DNA from: Paraflavitalea devenefica | Lineage (GTDB): Bacteria > Bacteroidota > Bacteroidia > Chitinophagales > Chitinophagaceae | Direction: 5' to 3' | Assembly (NCBI RefSeq): GCF_011759375.1 | Contig: NZ_JAARML010000001.1 | Location: forward strand, 2,108,001 to 2,172,000 | DNA length: 64,000 nucleotides | Shown here: positions 43,349 to 52,241 of the stretch, piece by piece | How positions within the stretch are numbered: the first letter of the stretch is position 1 | Layout of the letters: every line of letters begins with the position of its first letter | Position numbers and translations under genes: made by a program | The notes under the pieces: model-generated | Databases searched by the model: none | Seen by the model: the letters and a program-made list of their open reading frames with translations, nothing else | Told to the model about the DNA's origin: nothing

Positions 43349-43870
43349 ATGGCATCCGATAAACTACCCGAAGTATGGCTGCGCGGTCCCCTGGAGGGGA
43401 TACCTGCTTTATTGCAGCCCGTGGCGCATGCCCTGTTGCAGGCGCAGGAAGAAATTCATGATAGGCTGCAGGATTTTCCGGAAAGCCTCTTGTGGGAGCA
43501 ACCCGCAGGCGTGGCATCGCCCGGCTTTCACCTGCAGCACATACCCGGTGTACTGGACAGGCTGTTTACCTATGCTGATGGGCGCATGCTGTCAGATGAG
43601 CAACTGCATTACCTCTCCCTGGAAGGTAAAATAACGGAAGGGGTTCGACTGTCTTCCCTGCTGGAAACACTGGATGTGCAGGTCCGGCAATCCATAACGC
43701 GACTGAAAACGATCGACCCCGATACACTCACAGCCGTGCGGGGCGTGGGCCGTAAACAGGTGCCTTCTACCGTGCTGGGACTGCTTTTCCATTCCGCCGA
43801 GCATACTATGCGGCATACCGGCCAGTTGCTGGTAACCGTGCAGGTATTGAAGGCAAAGCAAGGTGAATAA
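43349..43870 (+). CDS. DinB-family four-helix-bundle protein
   Basis: This 173-residue protein resembles the DinB/YfiT superfamily. The usual metal-binding histidines can be seen in FHLQHIPG (first His), and HSAEHTMRHTGQL (second and third), with helices between. Members are soluble, mostly metal-dependent hydrolases or thiol S-transferases of poorly known substrate. It starts at the ATG at 43349; a GTG 12 bases upstream is also in frame. It stands 57 bases upstream of the nucleoid-associated protein gene, in the same direction, but that gene has its own promoter-like motif. Confidence 0.75.
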   Translation: MASDKLPEVWLRGPLEGIPALLQPVAHALLQAQEEIHDRLQDFPESLLWEQPAGVASPGFHLQHIPGVLDRLFTYADGRMLSDEQLHYLSLEGKITEGVRLSSLLETLDVQVRQSITRLKTIDPDTLTAVRGVGRKQVPSTVLGLLFHSAEHTMRHTGQLLVTVQVLKAKQGE

Positions 43871-43899
43871 CTCAGCCCGGATAAAACCTTCCTTCCCCT

Positions 43900-43907
43900 T
43901 ATCTTCG
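43900..43907 (+). promoter_or_regulatory. TATCTTCG -7-like element
   Basis: It fits TAnnTTYG and lies 20 bases upstream of the ATG at 43928, giving a leader of about 14 bases. Confidence 0.4.
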
Positions 43908-43927
43908 CCGCCTGAAAAAAATGGACA

Positions 43928-44974
43928 ATGACAGGACTTGATGGCGTAGTACTGCAAAAAGTGATGGTGCACAAAGTGGGCAATCCCTCGCGCGGAGAAG
44001 AATTAAAGCTTTCTGAAAACCCGCTTACCCTGAATGATGAGATTGTACAGGGGCTGCTCACCAAATACTTCCTGGGTGCTTTTAATGAAAATGAACTGTT
44101 CCGGTTCACCCACCTTAGTGATGTGAACCTGAATGAAGTATATAATTACGTGCGTACCATTTTTGATGATACGGATACCTTTATACCACAGGCTGCCCTG
44201 CTGGCGCAATTCCTGTACAGCAAATCTACCCATACCAAGGTAAAGGAAGGGGAACTGTACGTGGTGCTGTTCGACCGGGTATTGTTTGAAAAAGAATACG
44301 TACGGGCCATCGGCATCTTTAAGTCGGAGACCAAAGAAACCTTCCTCAAAGTATTCCAGCATGGCAAAAGCTGGGAAGTAATTCAGGAAACGGGCATCAA
44401 TATCAATAAGCTCGATAAAGGCTGCCTGGTTTTCAACACGAATACAGTAGATGGATATAAGGTATGTGTGGTAGACAGTACCAACAAGCAGAATGATACC
44501 CAGTACTGGGTCACTGATTTTTTGCAGGTACAGCCTTATGCCGATAGCTATCACCATACCGATAAATACCTGAGCCTTTGCAAAACCTTTGTGACGAATG
44601 AGTATGCGGAGAAATTCGATGTAAGCAAGAGCGACCAGATAGACATGCTGAATCGTTCGATGGATTATTTCAAGACCAAAGAACAGTTCAACCTGCAGGA
44701 GTTTGCCGATGAGGTCATTCACCACCCGGAAGTAGTGGATACCTTCATGGCTTACAAGAAGAACTTTGAATCGGCCCGCAATTTTGAAATAGAAGACGAG
44801 TTTGATATCAACCTCTCGGCGGTGAAGAAACAGCAAAAGGTATTTAAAACAGTACTGAAGCTGGACAAGAACTTTCACATCTACATCCATGGCCGCCGTG
44901 ACCTCATCGAAAGAGGCGTTGATGAAATGAGCGGCAAGAAGTACTATAAGATCTATTATGACGAGGAGACCTGA
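43928..44974 (+). CDS. nucleoid-associated protein (NdpA/YejK family)
   Basis: This 348-residue soluble protein matches the 37-kDa nucleoid-associated family from end to end: VVLQKVMVHKVGNPSRGEEL at the start, LLTKYFLGAFNENELFRF, a middle domain with KEGELYVVLFDRVLF and GCLVFNTN, and YWVTDFLQVQPYADSYHHT, then a helical C-terminal part. It binds the nucleoid in other bacteria; the precise role is not known. It ends 106 bases before the next gene. Confidence 0.85.
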   Translation: MTGLDGVVLQKVMVHKVGNPSRGEELKLSENPLTLNDEIVQGLLTKYFLGAFNENELFRFTHLSDVNLNEVYNYVRTIFDDTDTFIPQAALLAQFLYSKSTHTKVKEGELYVVLFDRVLFEKEYVRAIGIFKSETKETFLKVFQHGKSWEVIQETGININKLDKGCLVFNTNTVDGYKVCVVDSTNKQNDTQYWVTDFLQVQPYADSYHHTDKYLSLCKTFVTNEYAEKFDVSKSDQIDMLNRSMDYFKTKEQFNLQEFADEVIHHPEVVDTFMAYKKNFESARNFEIEDEFDINLSAVKKQQKVFKTVLKLDKNFHIYIHGRRDLIERGVDEMSGKKYYKIYYDEET

Positions 44975-45080
44975 TTGCCTTTATATACTTTAATAACTTT
45001 TAATGTCCGGTCTGTACTTCCTTATGGCCGGAAATCTATCGAATACTTTATCTTCATCGCTGCATTTGTAAAGCAGCCAT

Positions 45081-47159
45081 ATGAAGAAATTTACCTTATT
45101 CGTCCTTCTCCTTGCCAATACGATTGCCAAAGCACAATTGCCGGTTGATCTCTCCGGTCTCCAAAAGAATAGTGGTGCTGTAGCTACTGTCCGGAACAAC
45201 GTATTGGATATTAGCTGGCAGGCCGGTAAATCAGAAAAGGCAAAATTGCTCATCAGCCTCGATCAGCAGCAGCCCCTATTCAAAAGCATACAACTTACCA
45301 GTCAGGGAGTGTTTAAAGAAATAGCCGCCGGGTTAGATCCGGCCTTTATTATTACACTGGGTAAGCGTGACCTGGTTTCACAGAATGGCTGGAATATCTT
45401 CTTCGACCGGGTGCCACAGAAGCCTTATCAGGCTTATCCCCTGCAGTTTGAAAAACGCAGCGCCCGGGTAATCAGCAACGGTTTCCGTACACAGATCATT
45501 ATTTCACAGGTGGCGGCAGCTTCTTTCAGTGGCGATATAGAGATTACCCTATACAAAGGAAGTCCCTTGTTCAATGTGGCGGCCGTGATCTCCACAGCAA
45601 TGGATTCTACTGCTTTATTATACGATGCCGGATTGGTAAGCCGTAACCAGTTGTGGAATAAGGTAAGCTGGTCGGATGTTGATAACACCATGCAGTCAGT
45701 GATGCCCGTGGCCACCAGGCCCGCCAAAAACCAGGAAGTAAAATACAGAACTATTATAGGAGAAGGGCAGGGAGGTAGCCTGGCTTTATTCCCGGCGCCT
45801 CACCAGTACTTTTACCCCCTGGATGAAGCCTTCAACCTGAAATTTACCTGGCATGGCAGCAATTACCGCGATATGATCAAGGGATACGGTATTGGTATCC
45901 GGCAGGACCTCTTTGGTGATCGCCGTTATGTACCCTGGTTCAATGCCCCGCCGGGTACAAAACAACGCCTTCATTTCTTTTGCCTCCTGAGCACACAGAA
46001 AGCCGGTAAGGCATTAACGGAGGTAAAGCGTTTTACGCATAATGATCAATATCCCGCTATGCCCGGTTATAAAACCATGGCCAGCCATTTCCATATTGAA
46101 CATGTGCAGGATGTGCTGGGCAATAAGCCCATACCCGAAACGCCCAACTTTGTGAAGGTGTTTAAAAATACCGGTGTTGATATTGTTCACCTGGGCGAGT
46201 TTCACGGACCAGGACATCCGAAAGGTCCGGTCAATGAACGTTTACCGGAACTGAAAACATTGTTTGATGAATGCGAACGTTTGTCCGATACCAGCTTCCT
46301 CTTACTGCCCGGCGAGGAACCGAATAACTTCCTGGGCGGTCACTGGATGAATTTCTTTCCTAAACCCGTGTACTGGATCATGTCGCGCAAACCGGAAGAG
46401 CCTTATGTAGAACAGGACCCGAAATATGGAACAGTATATCGCATTGGCAACAAAGAGGAGATGCTGCAATTACTCCAAACCGAAAAAGGGTTGGCCTGGA
46501 CAGCCCATGCCCGTACCAAAGGATCTACCGGTTATCCGGATAAATACAAAAACGAAGCCTTCTTTATATCGGACCGTTTCTTCGGTGCTGCCTGGAAAGC
46601 AATGCCGGCCGATCTTTCACAGCCCTATCTCGGTAATCGGCGGATATTGGACCTCATGGATGATATGGCCAACTGGGGCCATCGAAAGCATGTGATTGCT
46701 GAAGCAGATCTTTTTAAAATAGAACCACATTTTGAAGTATATGCTCACCTGAATGTGAACTACCTGCAACTGGATACCCTGCCTTCCTGGAAAAGTGGCT
46801 GGCAACCTGTATTGGATGCGATGGAACAGGGAAAGTTCTTCGTGTCTACAGGAGAGATCCTGTTGCCCCGGTTCAGGGTGAATGGTAAACGCTCTGGTGA
46901 AACGGCACACCTGCAGCAGGGCAAAGCAGCCATAGCTATAACAATAGACTGGACATTCCCCTTGCAATACCTGGAGATTGTTTCAGGTGATGGCGAACAG
47001 GTATACCGGGAACATATTAATCTAAATAATACCGAAGCTTTCGGCAAAAAGGAATACCAGTTCTCCCTTTCATTGGCCAACCGTAAATGGGTACGGATAG
47101 AAGTATGGGATGCTGCTGCCAATGGCGCCTTCACACAAATGGTTTGGCTCGATCAATAA
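45081..47159 (+). CDS. large secreted CehA/McbA (PHP-like) family protein
   Basis: This 692-residue protein has a Sec signal (1-18, IAKAQ). The first 300 residues look like a beta-sandwich (LKFTWHGSNYRDMIKGYG, FFDRVPQKPY). The second half resembles the PHP/CehA-McbA metallo-phosphoesterase-like family: MASHFHIEH (an HxH start), IVHLGEFHGPGH, LLPGEEPNNF, TAHARTKGS, and the conserved ending AMEQGKFFVSTGEILLPRFRVNG. Several His and Glu residues could form a metal site. The substrate is unknown; relatives hydrolyse phospho- or carbamate esters. Transcribed alone or with the following regulator gene 70 bases away. Confidence 0.6.
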   Translation: MKKFTLFVLLLANTIAKAQLPVDLSGLQKNSGAVATVRNNVLDISWQAGKSEKAKLLISLDQQQPLFKSIQLTSQGVFKEIAAGLDPAFIITLGKRDLVSQNGWNIFFDRVPQKPYQAYPLQFEKRSARVISNGFRTQIIISQVAAASFSGDIEITLYKGSPLFNVAAVISTAMDSTALLYDAGLVSRNQLWNKVSWSDVDNTMQSVMPVATRPAKNQEVKYRTIIGEGQGGSLALFPAPHQYFYPLDEAFNLKFTWHGSNYRDMIKGYGIGIRQDLFGDRRYVPWFNAPPGTKQRLHFFCLLSTQKAGKALTEVKRFTHNDQYPAMPGYKTMASHFHIEHVQDVLGNKPIPETPNFVKVFKNTGVDIVHLGEFHGPGHPKGPVNERLPELKTLFDECERLSDTSFLLLPGEEPNNFLGGHWMNFFPKPVYWIMSRKPEEPYVEQDPKYGTVYRIGNKEEMLQLLQTEKGLAWTAHARTKGSTGYPDKYKNEAFFISDRFFGAAWKAMPADLSQPYLGNRRILDLMDDMANWGHRKHVIAEADLFKIEPHFEVYAHLNVNYLQLDTLPSWKSGWQPVLDAMEQGKFFVSTGEILLPRFRVNGKRSGETAHLQQGKAAIAITIDWTFPLQYLEIVSGDGEQVYREHINLNNTEAFGKKEYQFSLSLANRKWVRIEVWDAAANGAFTQMVWLDQ

Positions 47160-47173
47160 AGTCCCGGTTATTT

Positions 47174-47202
47174 TTCGGGTTTCTTTCATAAAAATACCCG
47201 AA
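47174..47202. terminator. weak hairpin after secreted PHP-like gene
   Basis: Arms ttcgggt (47174-47180) and acccgaa (47196-47202) pair over a 15-base A+T-rich loop, 15 bases after the stop at 47159. The long loop and absence of a clean T-tract make its terminator role uncertain. Confidence 0.35.
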
Positions 47203-47229
47203 GTTTACCGGTAACCTTACTGGCTGCAT

Positions 47230-48834
47230 ATGAAGCAATGGATTGTTTGTTGTTTACTGCTTGTTATTGGTGCTACCGTCCGGTGCCAGACCAAAACAGA
47301 TAGCCTGCTGATGGAACTGAACAAGGTTATTAGCGAAGCTGCCCGGTATGATGAGGCAAAAGTGCAGGCCATTCAGCAATTAAAACAATCGGCCGGTAAG
47401 ATCCCTGCCACTGACCTTCCTGCCCGTTTCAACCTCTACTTACAGTTATATGACGAATACAAGATCTTCCGGTATGATTCTGCTTACAACTATGCCCGTA
47501 AGCTGCAGCAAACGGCCGACCTCCTGGGCGATCCGCTGCGCAGCGACCTGGCACGTATGAAGCTCGGCTTTATCCTCACTTCCTCCGGTATGTTTAAGGA
47601 AGCCTATGATTCATTGCAACCCATCCGCCTCGACCATTTTCCCGATAGCCTCAAGGCCGAATATTATTCCCTCATGGCCCGCTATTATTATGACCTGGCC
47701 GATTATGACAATGACCAATACCATACGCCGGCCTATATCAAAAAGGGAACTGAATATATTGATTTGGCACTGCAATTATTTCCGCCATCCTCTTTTGCTT
47801 TCAACTATTACAGCGGGCTCAAACACATTCGTAATGGCAGACGGGAGGAAGCAGGACGTTACTTTCAGCTCCTCATGCAAAACCCATCGCTCACCCATCA
47901 TGAACTGGCCCTCACCGCTTCCACCCTCAGTGATAACTATATCCAGTTCGGGGAAACAGATACGGCCATTCACCTGCTTACCCAGGCGGCCATAGCAGAC
48001 ATCAAGTCCTCTACCAAAGAAACCGCTGCTATCTTTAACCTGTCCTCCCTGCTGTTTAAGCAGGGTGACCTGAAAAGCGCTTCCACCTACATAGAAAAGG
48101 CTCTGAACGATGCCTTTTCCTATGGCGCCCGCCAGCGGAAAATACAGGTAAGCGCTATCCTGCCCCTGATCGAAGCGGAAAAAATGAACCGGGTGGAAAA
48201 TGAAAAGAGAACCCTCATCACCTACGCGGCTATTGTAACCTTGCTGCTGGGAGTGCTGGTGGCGCTCATCATCATCATCTTCCGGCAACTCCGCAAACTG
48301 AAGATCGCCCAGCAGATCATTACGGAAGCCAATAGCAGGCAACAGGAGATCAACAATAAACTGTCTGAAGCCAACAAATTCAAAGACGAATACATTGGCT
48401 ATTTCTTTAATGGCAACTCTGAGTTCTATGCCAAAATGGAGAAATTCAAAAAGAACCTGGAGGTGAAAGTGAACGACCGCAAACTGGAGGAAATACGCCT
48501 GCTGGCCAATACCATCAATATCAAGAAGGAAAAAGAAGAACTGTTAAGCAACTTCGACCGCATCTTCCTCAAACTCTTCCCTCACTTTATTGAAGAATTT
48601 AATGCCTTATTTGCCCCCGAAAACAAGATACAGCTAAAAGAAAATGAGCTGCTGAATACCGACCTCCGCATTTTTGCCCTCATCCGCATGGGTATTCATG
48701 ACAGTGAAAAAATTGCCCGCATCCTCGAATATTCGGTCAATACCATCAACACCTACAAAACCAGGATCAAGAACAAATCCCTAATCCCCAACGAAGAGTT
48801 TGAACACCGGATCATGGAGATCAAGAGCCTCTGA
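47230..48834 (+). CDS. DUF6377-type TPR membrane regulator
   Basis: This 534-residue protein has a Sec signal (about 1-19), helical TPR-like repeats in the periplasm (about 60-310), one transmembrane segment (329-351) and a cytoplasmic helical part. The latter contains KFKDEYIGYFFNGNSEFYAKM and ends in a LuxR-like HTH (about 480-525, DLRIFALIRMGI and SEKIARILEYSVNTINTYKTRIK). This is the DUF6377 arrangement typical of Bacteroidota regulators placed next to SusC/SusD genes. It probably senses a glycan-derived signal outside and switches on the SusC-SusD-GH97 genes 249 bases downstream; the specific signal is not known. Confidence 0.85.
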   Translation: MKQWIVCCLLLVIGATVRCQTKTDSLLMELNKVISEAARYDEAKVQAIQQLKQSAGKIPATDLPARFNLYLQLYDEYKIFRYDSAYNYARKLQQTADLLGDPLRSDLARMKLGFILTSSGMFKEAYDSLQPIRLDHFPDSLKAEYYSLMARYYYDLADYDNDQYHTPAYIKKGTEYIDLALQLFPPSSFAFNYYSGLKHIRNGRREEAGRYFQLLMQNPSLTHHELALTASTLSDNYIQFGETDTAIHLLTQAAIADIKSSTKETAAIFNLSSLLFKQGDLKSASTYIEKALNDAFSYGARQRKIQVSAILPLIEAEKMNRVENEKRTLITYAAIVTLLLGVLVALIIIIFRQLRKLKIAQQIITEANSRQQEINNKLSEANKFKDEYIGYFFNGNSEFYAKMEKFKKNLEVKVNDRKLEEIRLLANTINIKKEKEELLSNFDRIFLKLFPHFIEEFNALFAPENKIQLKENELLNTDLRIFALIRMGIHDSEKIARILEYSVNTINTYKTRIKNKSLIPNEEFEHRIMEIKSL

Positions 48835-49083
48835 GTGGATGGTTTATGACCTTTTCAGGGCTCAATTTCATTATATAGTGTAATAATTAATGTGATAGCA
48901 AACAATTAGTAATCAATAATTAATAATCTTCCTTCATCCCCTGGAGGGCATTATTTCTTATACTTTCCCTATATAAGTTGGAATCGTTTGCTCCTGCCTG
49001 TTTCTTTGGTATCCTAAACGGGTACTATACTTACCCATAAGCCATCACCTGACGATATAATCACTTAATCTTAAACTACTGCC

Positions 49084-52000
49084 ATGCAAACAAAACGATT
49101 GCTACCGCAATTCCTTTGTAGTTTTCTTTTCCTGCTGACACTACAGGTTGTCCGGGCTCAGGACAAAATCATTACAGGTACTATTACAGATGAAAAAAAT
49201 GCCCCTTTGTCGGGCGCTTCCGTTGCCGTGAAGGGTTCCAAAACCGGGGTAAGTACCGGCGCCGACGGCAGCTTCCGGATCACCATACCGGCGTCTGCCA
49301 CCACGCTGGTTGTTTCTTATGTAGGATACCAGGAAGCCGAAGTAGCCATCGGCTCCAAAACAGTGGTAGACTTTTCCCTGCAGCCCTCCGTTAAATCCAT
49401 TGACGCAGTGGTAGTGGTAGGGTATGGCACCCAACGTCGGAAAGATGTGACCGGCTCCGTATCTTCCGTTTCTGGTACGCAGCTCAAAAACCTGCCCGTT
49501 ACCAATGTTACAGAAGCGTTACAAGGCAGGGCTGCCGGCGTGGAAATTATTAAGAATACAGGTCAGCCCGATGCACAACCTACCATCATCATCAGGGGAC
49601 TGTCGTCCCTGCACCAGCCCGGTCCGCTATATATTGTAGACGGGATACGGGTACCGGCAGACAACATCAATGTGCAGGACATTGCTACGATCGACATCCT
49701 GAAAGACGCCAGCGCTACGGCTATTTATGGTTCTGCAGCGGCAGGCGGTGTGATCGTTATCACTACCAAAAAAGGCAGCGGCAGCAAACCCACCATCAAC
49801 TTCAATGCGCGTTTTGGGGTCACTAAACCCAAAGTGATCACCCTGCTGAATAAGGCGGAATACATCAGAATGGAGAATGTATTGCACCCCACTTATTTTG
49901 CCAATGCTACGCAGACGGATACCCTGGCCGATATAGACTGGACAAATGCCTTGTACCGCGACGGAACAGAACAAAATTATAACCTCTCGATATCCGGTTC
50001 TTCGCCCGTGGTGAGTTACCTGCTTTCCGGTTTCTACAACAAACAGGATGGGATCTACATCCGGAACTATTCCAATATCGGCGGCGCCCGTATCAATACA
50101 GATTATAAGCTGGGCAAGTTCCTGAAGATCGGGGAACAACTGGCGGTATCGAGGCGCAAGACAGCTCCCTTGGGGCAGGTGGAATCACAGCTCAAGATCG
50201 CGCCTTTCCGCTCCCTGCCGATCATCCCTTTCTATGAGAAGGATGGTCGTATCGGTTCGGTACCGTCGGGATATGGTATCAACTTTGGCGGCCCCAATCC
50301 GCTGGGTGTAGTGAACGCAGCAGACATCCAGAACTTCCGCAACAATATCCAGGCGAATGTATACGCAGAAGTGAAGCTGCCGCTGAACCTGACCTTCCGT
50401 ACCAATATCGGGTACAATTATTATGATGAATCACAGGACTACTTCCAGGACAATCCCAACTTTGGCCCTGGTACACCTACTTCCAATTCATTGACCAAGT
50501 CCAGCATCCGCAGCAGCCAGTTGCTCACCAACTACCTGCTCACCTATGATCAGGCTTTTGGCAACCATAACATCAATGCGGTGGCCGGCTTTGAGCAGAT
50601 CGTTTCCAAATGGAATAACCAAAGCACTACCATGAGTGCAGTGGGCCTGCCTGGTTTCTCCTTCATCCAAACTTCCAACTCGGCCATCAGCACCTTTGGT
50701 AAGAACGATCCGAATGGCCTGGTGAAATCCTTCTTCGGACGCATCAACTACAATTACGATGGCCGTTATTACATATCCGGCTCTTTGCGTGAGGATGCCA
50801 ACTTCACCGTCTTTGGTCCCAACAGGCAGCGGGGTACTTTTGGCGCTGTGTCTGCCGGCTGGAACATCAGCGATGAAGGCTTCTTCAAAGACAACGTAGA
50901 CTTCATCAATGTGCTCAAACTGCGCGGCAGCTACGGCACCTTGGGTAATAGCAATATTCCTCCTTATTATTACCTCGCTTCCTATGCACAGTTCAATGGT
51001 ACCAGTGGTATCGCCAACGGTGGACAGAACTTTGCCCCCGGCGCACCACTGGTGATTGCCAATTCCATCAATGCCATTCCCAATCCCAACCTGCATTGGG
51101 AAACGGTATACGAGACAAACATCGGCATAGATGCTGAATTGCTCAATGGAAAATTATACTTCACGGCAGAATGGTACAATAAGAAAACAGAAGATATGCT
51201 CTATGCCCTGCCGCTGCCCAACAGTTCGGGTTATATATCCCCTTACTTTGTAAACATTGGCCAGGTAAGCAGCAAAGGGGTAGACCTGCTGCTGGGGTAT
51301 AAGGATAAAAAAGGCGATTTCAGTTATGATATAAGTATAAGCGCCGGCTTCAACAGGAATAAGGTACTGGACCTGAACGGTATTACCAATGATGCCCTGT
51401 ATGATGGCCGCAATTATTTCAACAACTCCGATCAGAGTGGTTATAACCTCATGGGTACAGCTCCGCTCACCGTTACCAAAGCGGGTCTGCCATTTGGTTC
51501 CTTCTATGGCTACAAAGTGCTGGGCATTTTCCAGACAGATGCCGCCGCCGCCGGTCAAAAGGTGAATGGTAAAGCAGCGCATGCAGGTGATCTTATTTTC
51601 GAAGACCTTACCAAGGACGGTAACATTACTGCTGATGACCGGCAGGTGATCGGTAATCCCAATCCTAAACTGGTATATGGCGCCAACATCCGCCTTGGCT
51701 GGAAAGGGATTGATGTAGCCATGCTCTTCAATGGGGTAGCTGGTGTGGACCTGTTCAACGGTGTAAAAGCTTACCAGCAATCGCGCTTCTCCGATGGCAA
51801 TACCACCACCGCTATCTTCAATGCTTCTTTCTTTGGCAACGATCGTCTTACCAATCAGCCGCGTATCACGGCCCCCGATGGTACGATAGATCCTAATGGC
51901 AATTACAATTCAGTGAACAGCTATTTCGTGGAGAATGGCAGTTACCTCAAGCTGAAGAACCTGCAGGTGGGTTACACTTTTACCAGCGATATCCTGCGCC

Positions 52001-52221
52001 GGGCAGGTATCCAGAGTGCGCGCATCTTTGGAATGGCCAACAACCTGTTTGTGATCACGAACTATTCCGGTGTGGATCCTGAAATTGGCAGCGCTTATTC
52101 CATTCAGTCTGCCGCAGGTTTTGTAGGCACCACCGTAGGAGTAACTACCAGAGGGGTGGATGCCGTACCACAGTATCCGCAGAACAGGATCTTCTCTGTA
52201 GGCTTTGACATTACTTTTTAA
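49084..52221 (+). CDS. SusC/RagA-family TonB-linked outer membrane transporter
   Basis: This 1045-residue SusC-type transporter has a Sec signal (about 1-25), a CarboxypepD_reg-like domain (about 29-110), the VVVVGYGTQRRKDVTGSVSSV block that starts the plug, DVKILKDASATAIYGSAAAGGVI and a 22-strand-type barrel ending in FDITF. A short near-palindrome (gggta...taccc at 49020-49036) lies upstream of the start. SusC works with SusD to take oligosaccharides across the outer membrane. Its stop abuts the SusD gene, so they are co-transcribed with the GH97 gene. Confidence 0.95.
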   Translation: MQTKRLLPQFLCSFLFLLTLQVVRAQDKIITGTITDEKNAPLSGASVAVKGSKTGVSTGADGSFRITIPASATTLVVSYVGYQEAEVAIGSKTVVDFSLQPSVKSIDAVVVVGYGTQRRKDVTGSVSSVSGTQLKNLPVTNVTEALQGRAAGVEIIKNTGQPDAQPTIIIRGLSSLHQPGPLYIVDGIRVPADNINVQDIATIDILKDASATAIYGSAAAGGVIVITTKKGSGSKPTINFNARFGVTKPKVITLLNKAEYIRMENVLHPTYFANATQTDTLADIDWTNALYRDGTEQNYNLSISGSSPVVSYLLSGFYNKQDGIYIRNYSNIGGARINTDYKLGKFLKIGEQLAVSRRKTAPLGQVESQLKIAPFRSLPIIPFYEKDGRIGSVPSGYGINFGGPNPLGVVNAADIQNFRNNIQANVYAEVKLPLNLTFRTNIGYNYYDESQDYFQDNPNFGPGTPTSNSLTKSSIRSSQLLTNYLLTYDQAFGNHNINAVAGFEQIVSKWNNQSTTMSAVGLPGFSFIQTSNSAISTFGKNDPNGLVKSFFGRINYNYDGRYYISGSLREDANFTVFGPNRQRGTFGAVSAGWNISDEGFFKDNVDFINVLKLRGSYGTLGNSNIPPYYYLASYAQFNGTSGIANGGQNFAPGAPLVIANSINAIPNPNLHWETVYETNIGIDAELLNGKLYFTAEWYNKKTEDMLYALPLPNSSGYISPYFVNIGQVSSKGVDLLLGYKDKKGDFSYDISISAGFNRNKVLDLNGITNDALYDGRNYFNNSDQSGYNLMGTAPLTVTKAGLPFGSFYGYKVLGIFQTDAAAAGQKVNGKAAHAGDLIFEDLTKDGNITADDRQVIGNPNPKLVYGANIRLGWKGIDVAMLFNGVAGVDLFNGVKAYQQSRFSDGNTTTAIFNASFFGNDRLTNQPRITAPDGTIDPNGNYNSVNSYFVENGSYLKLKNLQVGYTFTSDILRRAGIQSARIFGMANNLFVITNYSGVDPEIGSAYSIQSAAGFVGTTVGVTTRGVDAVPQYPQNRIFSVGFDITF

Positions 52222-52241
52222 TGCCCTCAAAACTTAGTGAT

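Noticed and set aside
44003..44890. 295-codon minus-strand frame
   Set aside because: It is antisense to the nucleoid-associated protein and lacks any family features.
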